From positions 186,001 to 250,000 of the forward strand of contig CAXBBL010000004.1 in NCBI GenBank assembly GCA_963974215.1: a DNA stretch of 64,000 bases, in the 5' to 3' direction. How positions within the stretch are numbered: the stretch's first letter is position 1; the number at the start of each line of letters is the position of its first letter. Position numbers and translations under genes: made by a program. Below the pieces are notes generated by a model that searched no databases, had not been told where the DNA came from, and worked only from the letters and a program-made list of their open reading frames with translations. This document shows, one piece after another, positions 8,625 through 15,416 of this stretch. Origin of the DNA: Croceimicrobium sp963974215 (GTDB taxonomy: Bacteria > Bacteroidota > Bacteroidia > Flavobacteriales > Schleiferiaceae).

Positions 8625-9418
8625 GAATTATCACCGTCAAAAAGATTACCAATTCCCCCTAAAATACTGCCTTCGCCTTTGCTCTTGCCATTCATTTTGG
8701 GTGCAGAGGAAATGACCCTATCGGCCAAGCGACTGAATGGAAGAGATTGAATAAACACCTTACCTGGTCCGCGTAAGCGTGCAAAGAAAACTCCTTCACC
8801 GCCAAAAATAGTATTGCGTAAACCACCCACAAACTGAATATCGTAATCTACATTCGGTTCAAAACCCACTAGGCAGCCGGTATCTACTTTAAGTTCTTCA
8901 CCGCTGCGTAAGTCTTTTTCAATAATGCTACCACCGGCATGTAAAAAGGCCAGTCCGTCGCCTTCTAATTTTTGCATGATAAAGCCTTCGCCTCCAAAAA
9001 GGCCAACGCCAATGCGCTTTTTGAATTCAATGCTAACACTAACTCCTTTAGCCGCGCATAAAAAAGCATCTTTTTGGCAAATTATTTTTCCGCCAATGGC
9101 TTTAAGGTCTACCGGTATTATTTTTCCGGGATAAGGCGAAGCGAAATAAACTTTACGTTTCACGGTATCTTCGTTAGAGAAAGCAGTCATAAATAAACCT
9201 TCTCCCGTAAGGGCCCGCTTTCCGGCATTCCACACCTTTCCGAAAAAGCTTTCGTTTTCGCGACTGCCATCTCCCAAAAGGGTTTCCATGCGAATGCCAC
9301 TTTCCATCATCATAAAACTGCCCGGCTCGGCAATAGTGGTTTCTAAGGGATCAAGCTCTATTTCAACGGCTTGCATTTCTTCGCCAATCAGGCGATAGTC
9401 GATTTCGTGTGCGGGCAT
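8621..9418 (-). CDS. AIM24 / TIGR00266-family protein
   Basis: Cytoplasmic-looking protein of 265 residues matching the AIM24 family (YiiM-like TIGR00266): MESGIRMET near the start, FASPYPGKIIPVDL, FLCAAKGVSVSIEF, FGGEGFIMQKLEGDGLAFLHAGG in the middle and the late FVGGLRNTIFGGEGVFFARLRGPGKVFIQSLP block. The fold is a double-stranded beta-helix trimer; bacterial function is not established. A promoter box (TATATTTG) lies 16 bases before the ATG, and the following secreted-protein gene is coupled to it. Confidence 0.9.
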   Translation of the reverse strand: MPAHEIDYRLIGEEMQAVEIELDPLETTIAEPGSFMMMESGIRMETLLGDGSRENESFFGKVWNAGKRALTGEGLFMTAFSNEDTVKRKVYFASPYPGKIIPVDLKAIGGKIICQKDAFLCAAKGVSVSIEFKKRIGVGLFGGEGFIMQKLEGDGLAFLHAGGSIIEKDLRSGEELKVDTGCLVGFEPNVDYDIQFVGGLRNTIFGGEGVFFARLRGPGKVFIQSLPFSRLADRVISSAPKMNGKSKGEGSILGGIGNLFDGDNS

Positions 9419-9433
9419 TGCTAAATGTTTTCA

Positions 9434-9441
9434 CAAATATA
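9434..9441 (-). promoter_or_regulatory. Promoter -7 box for the AIM24-like gene
   Basis: TATATTTG on the minus strand, an exact match to the Bacteroidota -7 consensus TAnnTTTG, with its 3' end 16 bases from the ATG. No clear -33 TTG was assigned. Confidence 0.6.
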
Positions 9442-9546
9442 AATAATGCAGGATGCGGAGAAGAATTATGGTTTAAATACTCGTTCAAATTTTAAAAGTG
9501 ATTCTTATTTTTTCGCATCTGCCTGCGAGCGGTAAAATACTAAGCT

Positions 9547-9554
9547 TACTTTTG
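9547..9554 (+). promoter_or_regulatory. Promoter -7 box for queE
   Basis: TACTTTTG, an exact TAnnTTTG match, ending only four bases before the queE ATG. Transcription would begin at or next to the start codon, so the message is probably leaderless. Confidence 0.65.
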
Positions 9555-9558
9555 CAAA

Positions 9559-10188
9559 ATGGATGAAAAGACACAGTTGTTAGTGGATAAAGGGCAAATG
9601 TTGCCTTTAATGGAGGAGTTTTATACCATTCAAGGAGAGGGCTTTCATATGGGAAAAGCGGCTTATTTTATTCGCATTGGCGGCTGTGATGTTGGCTGCC
9701 ATTGGTGCGACGTTAAGGAAAGCTGGAATGCCAATTTGCATCCTCCCACTGCCGTAGATGCGATTGTAGAGCACAGCATGCCTTATAGTAATACAGTGGT
9801 TGTTACTGGTGGTGAGCCACTTACCTGGAATATGGAACCTTTAACCACGAAACTGACCGAGGCGGGAAAAATTATTCATATTGAAACTTCTGGCGCTTAT
9901 CCACTCAGTGGTAGATGGGACTGGATTTGTTTAAGTCCTAAAAAGACGAAAGCTCCCTTGGCCGAGTTTTACCCTCATGCAGATGAGCTAAAAGTGATTA
10001 TTTTCAATAACCACGATTTTAAGTGGGCAGAAGAACACGCCGCTAAGGTGGGCGATAAATGCAAGTTATTTTTACAACCCGAGTGGAGTAAGAGGGAGCA
10101 AATGATGCCCAAAATAGCCGACTATGTAATGGCCAACCCGCAATGGCAGATTAGTATACAGAGCCATAAGTACATGGGGCTGCCCTAG
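9559..10188 (+). CDS. queE: QueE, 7-carboxy-7-deazaguanine synthase
   Basis: Radical SAM enzyme that turns 6-carboxytetrahydropterin into 7-carboxy-7-deazaguanine, the step that forms the deazapurine ring for preQ1 and queuosine. In 209 residues it shows FYTIQGEG (substrate loop, about 21-28) and the cluster ligands C43, C47 and C50 in the CxxxCxxC spacing (CDVGCHWC), then VTGGEPL for SAM binding. No other queuosine genes are in the window. The promoter box lies four bases upstream, and no ribosome-binding site can fit between them. Confidence 0.94.
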   Translation: MDEKTQLLVDKGQMLPLMEEFYTIQGEGFHMGKAAYFIRIGGCDVGCHWCDVKESWNANLHPPTAVDAIVEHSMPYSNTVVVTGGEPLTWNMEPLTTKLTEAGKIIHIETSGAYPLSGRWDWICLSPKKTKAPLAEFYPHADELKVIIFNNHDFKWAEEHAAKVGDKCKLFLQPEWSKREQMMPKIADYVMANPQWQISIQSHKYMGLP

Positions 10189-10675
10189 TGAAATAAATTT
10201 TTTAAATTCCCTCAAAATTTAAAAAATGCCGAACTTGAAAATCTTCGCCACCTTTGTTTTTTTAGTTGTTTCCAATGCTTTATTAGGCCAGTCTTGGGAT
10301 TTCACCGCACCAGATTATAAGGCCATAGAAAAAGCGGTAGCTGATGAGCAAGGTGATTTTTATTATCCCAATTTAAATGCACGCTTTAATGATGCCGATT
10401 CTAGCTTAAGTTTAGAAGAGCTAAGGCATATTTACTACGGTTACATTTATGAAAGCGCGTATAGTCCCTATTCTCATTCTAAATATAAGTCTAGTATTAG
10501 AGAATTACTTGGAAAGGACAGCTTGACTCAGGTCGATTATGAAACTTTAAATTCCTATTGCGATAGCTCCCTAGCCGATTTCCCCTTCGATTTAGATGCG
10601 ATGAGTTATAAAATTTGGGCGCTGAAGAATCTTTCTGATTCTTTGGCCTATGAGCAGATTTTATGGAAACATAAT

Positions 10676-10707
10676 AACCTGAGTTCAATGTAAAATTAGG
10701 CCTCAGA
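10676..10707 (+). repeat. Left terminal inverted repeat of the element
   Basis: Outer end begins AACCTGAGTTC and ends GCCTCAGA. It pairs with the right repeat at 27 of 33 aligned columns, with four mismatches in a short variable block, one early mismatch and a one-base gap. Confidence 0.8.
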
Positions 10708-10850
10708 CCTCTTATAAATAGTGGGTTTTAAGCCGAAGCGGTGAAGCAATAGCGGGCTATAGCGAAGGGCTAAGGCGCCAAAAACTGCTTTTTAGAAGAG
10801 GCTTAAACGTTTTTTTGAATATAAGTGAAAATCCTGCATCTAGGTCATTT

Positions 10851-10868
10851 GCTGTAGCCCGCTACAGC
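10851..10868 (+). repeat. Internal perfect hairpin of the element
   Basis: GCTGTAGC and GCTACAGC form an eight-base perfect palindromic stem around CC. Its core is the inverted copy of the TAGCGGGCTA block of the left arm, so it probably arose as part of the subterminal inverted repeat. Confidence 0.6.
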
Positions 10869-10905
10869 TGCACGATCTAGACTAGTCTTTTCCTTTTATT
10901 CAAAA

Positions 10906-10938
10906 TCTGAGGCTATAATTTTAGGTCGAACTCGGGTT
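10906..10938 (-). repeat. Right terminal inverted repeat of the element
   Basis: Read inward on the minus strand it begins AACCCGAGTTCGACC, continues TAAAATTATA and ends GCCTCAGA, mirroring the left end. The duplicated AAT lies immediately outside. Confidence 0.8.
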
Positions 10939-11180
10939 AATAGTATTGTGGACGTGTTAATTAGCTCATGCGATGGAATTTCTCCTGAAAGAGCTTTTTA
11001 CGTTATCAACACTAGTCATGAGTACTATTTGCTGGGTGTTTTTGGCTTTAAGTTCGGCAATCAACAATCATTAATTGGAGAATGCGATTTATTGGATTTA
11101 GCTGAGAATGAATATGAAATTGACGGACTCTACTTTAATGTTAGTGCCTGCCTTAATCACTTAAACACGATGTTTGATGA

Positions 11181-11723
11181 TTAGCTCAATTGCTTATAAA
11201 TGGCGCATTCTTTTACATGTGCTCCGGGTAGATAGCCCGTACTCATAAGAAATTCGCCCGTTATTTCGCCGCCTGTAAATTTGAAGGTCTTTTTAAAGAG
11301 TTTTACCCAATCTGCCTTTTCAGTAAAGGTTTGATGATCTAGCCATTTTTTGAAACTCCCATACTCTGCCTGAAGTTTGGCAACTTGCTGGGCGTTAAAT
11401 ATGGCGGCTTTTATCTTTAGTTTATTGCGGATAATACTAGCATCGGAAAGAAGCCGGTTAATATCCCCTTCGCGGTAAGCAGCAATTTTAGCGATGGAAA
11501 AACCATCATAGGCCCGACGGAAATTATTCTGCTTTTTTAAAATGGTATCCCAACTTAAGCCAGCTTGATTGATTTCTAAAACTAGGCGTCCAAAAAGCTC
11601 ATCGTCATCTTCAATCGGAAAACCATATTGCGTATCATGATAGAGGCGGTGCACATGGCCCGCCTCTAAGTCTTTTACAAAATAACAGTAAGAGCCTGGG
11701 CTCATATTATCTTTGTTATCCAT
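11181..11723 (-). CDS. tag: DNA-3-methyladenine glycosylase I
   Basis: Base-excision repair enzyme that removes 3-methyladenine from DNA. The 180-residue protein keeps the family core LYHDTQYGFPIEDDDELFGRLVLEINQAGLSWDTILKK, with the YHD and QAGLSW motifs, and the C-terminal HVKEC that supplies zinc ligands (His and Cys). A Cys near residue 13 and the early His could complete the zinc site. The N-terminus is a little divergent from the E. coli enzyme, where the RCxW motif is expected. The start overlaps the rho stop by eight bases, so it is likely co-expressed with rho. Its stop shares TTAG with the convergent DUF4919 remnant. Confidence 0.87.
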   Translation of the reverse strand: MDNKDNMSPGSYCYFVKDLEAGHVHRLYHDTQYGFPIEDDDELFGRLVLEINQAGLSWDTILKKQNNFRRAYDGFSIAKIAAYREGDINRLLSDASIIRNKLKIKAAIFNAQQVAKLQAEYGSFKKWLDHQTFTEKADWVKLFKKTFKFTGGEITGEFLMSTGYLPGAHVKECAIYKQLS

Positions 11724-13527
11724 TCATGCTTGCCAAAAATTCGGCATTATCTTTTGTTCTGCTGATACGATCGTATAGGAACTCCATCGCTTCAACCGAA
11801 TTCATATCCGACAAATGTCTTCTTAAAATATACATTCTTTGCAGGGTATCTTTATCCAATAAAAGATCTTCCTTACGAGTACCAGAGCTAATTAGGTCGA
11901 TGGCAGGCCAAATGCGACGGTTTGCAATTTTACGATCCAATTGCATTTCCATATTACCAGTACCTTTAAATTCTTCGAAAATCACTTCGTCCATTTTAGA
12001 ACCTGTATCAATTAAGGCTGTCGCCAAGATGGTTAAAGAACCACCATTTTCTATTTTACGAGCAGCTCCAAAAAAGCGCTTGGGTTTATGCAATGCATTG
12101 GCATCTACACCACCCGAAAGTACTTTTCCTGAGGCCGGCGACACAGTGTTATAAGCCCGGGCTAAACGAGTAATAGAGTCGAGGAGGATGACTACATCAT
12201 GACCACATTCGGTCATTCGCTTGGCTTTTTCCAAAACAATATTAGCCACCTTTACATGTCTTTCTGCAGGCTCATCGAAAGTAGAAGCTACCACTTCGGC
12301 ATTAACGCTACGCGCCATATCGGTTACTTCTTCCGGTCTTTCATCAATTAAAAGAATAATTAAATAAGACTCCGGGTGATTCGCGGCTATGGCATTCGCC
12401 ACTTCTTTTAATAAAGTGGTTTTACCTGTTTTTGGTTGAGCCACGATTAAACCACGCTGTCCTTTTCCAATTGGAGAGAAGAGGTCAATTATTCGAGTAG
12501 ACAAGGTACTCCGACGACTCGTAATGTTAAATTTCTCTTCGGGGAAGAGGGGCGTTAAATGTTCGAAAGCAACGCGGTCTCTAATCCAATCGGGTTTGCG
12601 TCCGTTAATACTTTCTACTTTAACTAAGGGGAAATATTTTTCGCCTTCTTTCGGAGGTCTAATCTGACCTTTAACAGTATCACCAGTGCGCAAGCCAAAA
12701 AGCTTCACTTGGTTTTGTGACACATATATATCGTCAGGGGAATTTAAATAGTTGAAATCGCTTGAGCGCAAGAAGCCATAGCCATCTGGCATCATTTCTA
12801 AAACACCTTCGCTTACTACAATACCATCAAAGTCGTATTCGCGGTGGCGATTTCGCTGATTGTTATTTTGTCTTGGGTTATTGTTTTGACGAGAATCCTG
12901 TCCGCGATTAGAATCATTACGGCTGTTATCCGAGCGAGTTTCATTGCGGGTATCATTACGATCATCTTTGCGATCATCCTTACGATCCTCATTGCGAGTA
13001 TCGTTTTTACGATTATCGTTTTTAACAGGACGATTATCACGGGGATTGTCGTTTCTACGTTCTTTAGTTGCTGGCTTTGCAGTATTGTCTGGACTATCTT
13101 TTGTATCCTCGTCTTTTTGGTCGGGATTACTGCGCTTATTGGGCTGCTTGTCGTTTGGCCTTTCACCGCGAGGAGGACGAGAATCGTTGTTTTTAGTACG
13201 ATTATCACGACGTTGCTCATTGGCAGGCTTCGTGTTCTCGTTCTGTGGCTCCTTATTCTCTTGAGGGTTTTTCTTCCGAAGTATCGGCTTAGCTGAAACA
13301 GCTTTTTCTTTTGGTTCCTGATTGGTCTCTGCTTGAGCAGGCTTATCATCAGGTACAGGAGTTATCTTGATATCTTTAACCGCTTCTGGATTAACGGCTT
13401 GCTTATCTAAAATCGCATAAATAAGTTCTAATTTCTTAATTGTGCGAAATTTACTAATGCGGGCGGCTTCGCCTATTTGCCTTAGTTCGGGCAGCTTTAA
13501 AGCCTTTAACTGATTAATGTCGTACAT
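11716..13527 (-). CDS. rho: Transcription termination factor Rho with a long disordered insertion
   Basis: Hexameric RNA helicase that ends transcription. Of 603 residues, the Rho N-terminal helical domain is at 1-45, a low-complexity Asn/Arg/Asp/Lys-rich segment at about 60-230 (with tandem RKDD and RND(T)R units), the RNA-binding OB domain at about 234-305, Walker A QPKTGKTT at 364-371 and Walker B VVILLD at 445-450. E. coli Rho is 419 residues; the excess is the disordered segment, known from Bacteroidota, where in Bacteroides it has been linked to condensate formation. The skewed composition also produces long meaningless frames on the other strand. tag follows with an eight-base overlap. 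Confidence 0.96.
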   Translation of the reverse strand: MYDINQLKALKLPELRQIGEAARISKFRTIKKLELIYAILDKQAVNPEAVKDIKITPVPDDKPAQAETNQEPKEKAVSAKPILRKKNPQENKEPQNENTKPANEQRRDNRTKNNDSRPPRGERPNDKQPNKRSNPDQKDEDTKDSPDNTAKPATKERRNDNPRDNRPVKNDNRKNDTRNEDRKDDRKDDRNDTRNETRSDNSRNDSNRGQDSRQNNNPRQNNNQRNRHREYDFDGIVVSEGVLEMMPDGYGFLRSSDFNYLNSPDDIYVSQNQVKLFGLRTGDTVKGQIRPPKEGEKYFPLVKVESINGRKPDWIRDRVAFEHLTPLFPEEKFNITSRRSTLSTRIIDLFSPIGKGQRGLIVAQPKTGKTTLLKEVANAIAANHPESYLIILLIDERPEEVTDMARSVNAEVVASTFDEPAERHVKVANIVLEKAKRMTECGHDVVILLDSITRLARAYNTVSPASGKVLSGGVDANALHKPKRFFGAARKIENGGSLTILATALIDTGSKMDEVIFEEFKGTGNMEMQLDRKIANRRIWPAIDLISSGTRKEDLLLDKDTLQRMYILRRHLSDMNSVEAMEFLYDRISRTKDNAEFLASMNG

Positions 13528-13720
13528 GGGAATACAAAAAGATAATTTTGCTTAATCTTTCTAAAAAGATAAAATAAAAGATTGTGATTGTGTTAAGGCA
13601 AATCCCAAATGGGGATTATTTTACTCATCCTTTCCTTAACAAGGTGCACAATATTACAAAGAATTCTATTAAGCCTAAGCTTATCCCACATTTTTTAGCA
13701 ATTTTGTCGAAAATTTTAAA

Positions 13721-14125
13721 ATGATTCAGAGAATTCAAACGCTTTATTTTGCGGCTTCTGGTTTAATAATGGGTCTTCTAGCCTTTTTCGTTAGCTTTTT
13801 TCAAAGTGAAACGGGGCGTAAGGTTTTAGTTGATTATCCTATTTTCCTGACTCTCTTCGTTTTAAGTTCCATTCTAAGTTTTATCGCCCTTTTCATGTTT
13901 AAGAAGCGTCAGCTGCAAGTGGTACTGGGGCGACTTACTATTATCCTTCTTTTTATACTAATAGCTTCGCTTTTTTACTTTTGGTACGAGAATTTCGGCG
14001 CAGATCCCAAAGCTTTAGGCATTGGTATTTTCCTTCCTATAGTAAGTGTGGTATTAATTTCTCTTGCCAATCGCGGAGTTATGCAAGACGAAATGATGAT
14101 TCGGGCAGCAGATCGCTTGCGTTAG
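13721..14125 (+). CDS. DUF4293-family membrane protein
   Basis: Small integral membrane protein of 134 residues, starting MIQRIQTLYF as is typical for DUF4293 of Bacteroidota, with four hydrophobic segments (about 8-27, 39-60, 70-88 and 98-115). A family function is not known. It faces away from rho across a 193-base spacer holding the divergent promoter regions and a small AATCCC/GGGATT stem. Its stop shares the TTAG tetramer with the convergent phosphoesterase gene. Confidence 0.82.
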   Translation: MIQRIQTLYFAASGLIMGLLAFFVSFFQSETGRKVLVDYPIFLTLFVLSSILSFIALFMFKKRQLQVVLGRLTIILLFILIASLFYFWYENFGADPKALGIGIFLPIVSVVLISLANRGVMQDEMMIRAADRLR

Positions 14126-14622
14126 CTTTTAGGCCAACGCTCTAATTCCACAACTTCCAAATCACTAAGGTTTCCGTTTTCAATTTTAAAGCGGAGTAAG
14201 GTTCTAATTTGGTGCAGGCCTTGTTTGCCAATGGCACCAGGGTTCATGTGTAGGAATCCCAGATCCTTATCCGGCATCACTTTTAGTATATGACTGTGGC
14301 CACAGATGTAAAGATCGGGTTTGAACTGGCGCAGCTTTTCTTTAATACCCCGGTGGTAACGGCCAGGATATCCACCTATATGTGTCATCCAAACTTTGTA
14401 ATTTTCAATTTCGAAAGCTAGTTCTTCCGGCCATTCTCGCCGAATACTGGGGTCATCAATATTGCCAAATACGGCTCTTACTTTTGCCACTTTAGCGAGT
14501 TGATCGCATACCCTTGGGCTGCCGATATCGCCGGCATGCCATATTTCATCGCTTCCAGCGCATAACTTTAAAACTTGCTCATCTATATAAGAATGACTAT
14601 CGCTTAATAGAGTAATCTTCAT
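14122..14622 (-). CDS. YfcE/MJ0936-type metallophosphoesterase
   Basis: Calcineurin-like phosphoesterase of 166 residues. Metal-binding motifs are visible in order: DSH near residue 8, HAGDIGS (GDxx) near 30, VFGNIDD (GNxD) near 53, and THIGGYPGR, then CGHSHILKV near 107. This set matches the small YfcE-like phosphodiesterases; the natural substrate is uncertain. I start it at the ATG giving MKITLLSDSHS rather than the longer frame, because the family begins at this strand. It is divergent from truA. Confidence 0.85.
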   Translation of the reverse strand: MKITLLSDSHSYIDEQVLKLCAGSDEIWHAGDIGSPRVCDQLAKVAKVRAVFGNIDDPSIRREWPEELAFEIENYKVWMTHIGGYPGRYHRGIKEKLRQFKPDLYICGHSHILKVMPDKDLGFLHMNPGAIGKQGLHQIRTLLRFKIENGNLSDLEVVELERWPKS

Positions 14623-14644
14623 GTATCTTCTTCTAGCTTTTAAA

Positions 14645-14652
14645 TACCTTTG
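14645..14652 (+). promoter_or_regulatory. Promoter -7 box for truA
   Basis: TACCTTTG, exact TAnnTTTG match, ending 17 bases before the TTG start of truA in the divergent region with the phosphoesterase gene. Confidence 0.6.
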
Positions 14653-14669
14653 CAGCAAAGAAAGTCCTT

Positions 14670-15416
14670 TTGCGCTATTTCCTAAAACTTGCTTATCGCG
14701 GTACCCATTTTCATGGTTGGCAAATTCAGCCTAACGGATATACCGTGCAAGAACATCTTAACAAGCATTTATCGCTTTTGTTAAGAAAAGAGATAAATGT
14801 TTCAGCGGCTGGTCGTACCGACACGGGAGTGCATGCTAAGGAAATGTTTGCACACTTTGATTGGGAGCTGGCCATTGAAGACATATCTACCTTAGTGCAA
14901 AACTTAAATAAATTGCTTGCGCCAGATGTGGTTGTAAATGAGATCTTTGAAGTTAAGCCTCATATTCATGCGCGTTTTGACGCCATTCAAAGGTCTTATG
15001 AGTATCGAATAAACCGGCAAAGAAGTCCTTTTAAGCATAACTTAGCCGCTAACATTTTTTACGCCTTAAATTTAGAAGCAATGCAGGCCGCGGCTGAGTT
15101 GCTAGTTGCAAAGAGGGATTATAGTTCCTTTTCTAAGTCGAGAACGCAAACCAAAACTAATATCTGCGATATTCGCCAAGCCTATTGGGAGGATTGCGGT
15201 GATCAATGGATTTTTCATATCACAGCCGACCGCTTTTTAAGAAATATGGTTCGAGCAATTGTTGGAAGTTTGTTGGAAGTAGGCAAAGGAAGAATGACAT
15301 TAGATGGCTTTGAGAAAATGATAGAGGCGCAAGATCGAAAGGCAGCAGGGCAGTCTGTTCCAGCGCAAGGATTATACTTAAATAGGGTAGTTTACCCGCA
15401 AGATATTTTTATATAA
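14670..15416 (+). CDS. truA: TruA, tRNA pseudouridine(38-40) synthase
   Basis: Isomerises uridines 38-40 in the tRNA anticodon arm. The 248-residue protein starts RYFLKLAYRGTHFHGWQIQ as in the family and has the catalytic GRTDTGVHA motif with Asp51. DRFLRNMVRAIVGSLLEVGKG near 187-210 is the second conserved block. The start is a TTG just downstream of a promoter box; no ATG gives the conserved N-terminus. The ABC exporter ATG follows its stop codon directly. Confidence 0.94.
   Translation: MRYFLKLAYRGTHFHGWQIQPNGYTVQEHLNKHLSLLLRKEINVSAAGRTDTGVHAKEMFAHFDWELAIEDISTLVQNLNKLLAPDVVVNEIFEVKPHIHARFDAIQRSYEYRINRQRSPFKHNLAANIFYALNLEAMQAAAELLVAKRDYSSFSKSRTQTKTNICDIRQAYWEDCGDQWIFHITADRFLRNMVRAIVGSLLEVGKGRMTLDGFEKMIEAQDRKAAGQSVPAQGLYLNRVVYPQDIFI

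Larger units (their letters stand above)
10676..10938. mobile_element. 263-bp non-autonomous inverted-repeat (MITE-like) element
   Basis: The ends are imperfect inverted repeats of 32 and 33 bases: AACC-GAGTTC, TAAAATTA and GCCTCAGA blocks match, 27 of 33 columns in all. It is flanked by a direct AAT (10673-10675 and 10939-10941), a 3-base target duplication. Inside are subterminal inverted copies of TAGCGGGCTA (10750-10759 and, inverted, 10855-10864). No transposase frame fits within 263 bases, so it would need to be moved by a related autonomous element. A 3-base duplication occurs in more than one IS family, and I cannot assign the family from sequence alone. Confidence 0.85.
10226..11184 (+). 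pseudogene. DUF4919-family secreted protein gene, split by an inserted element
   Basis: The 5' part encodes a signal peptide (LKIFATFVFLVVSNALLGQ) and the first 150 residues, with SLEELRHIYYGY typical of DUF4919. It then runs into the element at 10676-10938, meets a TAA inside it, and yields a 155-residue product. The 3' part from 10942 encodes the missing C-terminal 80 residues (ISSCDGISPERAFYVINTSHEY ... LYFNVSACLNHL). Deleting the element with one copy of the 3-base repeat joins codon AAT to SIVDVLISS in frame and gives a 230-residue protein, about the normal family length. Apart from the insertion I see no decay, so the event looks recent. Function of DUF4919 is unknown. Confidence 0.88.

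Noticed and set aside
10497..10688. Minus-strand frame of 63 codons opposite the first part of the DUF4919 gene
   Set aside because: It is antisense to a real gene, and part of it lies in the element's left end. No promoter or family resemblance.
12816..13349. Long open frames on both strands across the rho N-terminal region
   Set aside because: They arise from the biased Asn/Arg/Asp codons of the disordered Rho segment; their translations are low-complexity Ile/Thr/Val or Ser/Leu/Arg runs with no start context.
13607..13623. AATCCC/GGGATT stem upstream of rho
   Set aside because: Only six pairs, no flanking conservation to judge, and no T-tract; noted as possible leader structure but not annotated.
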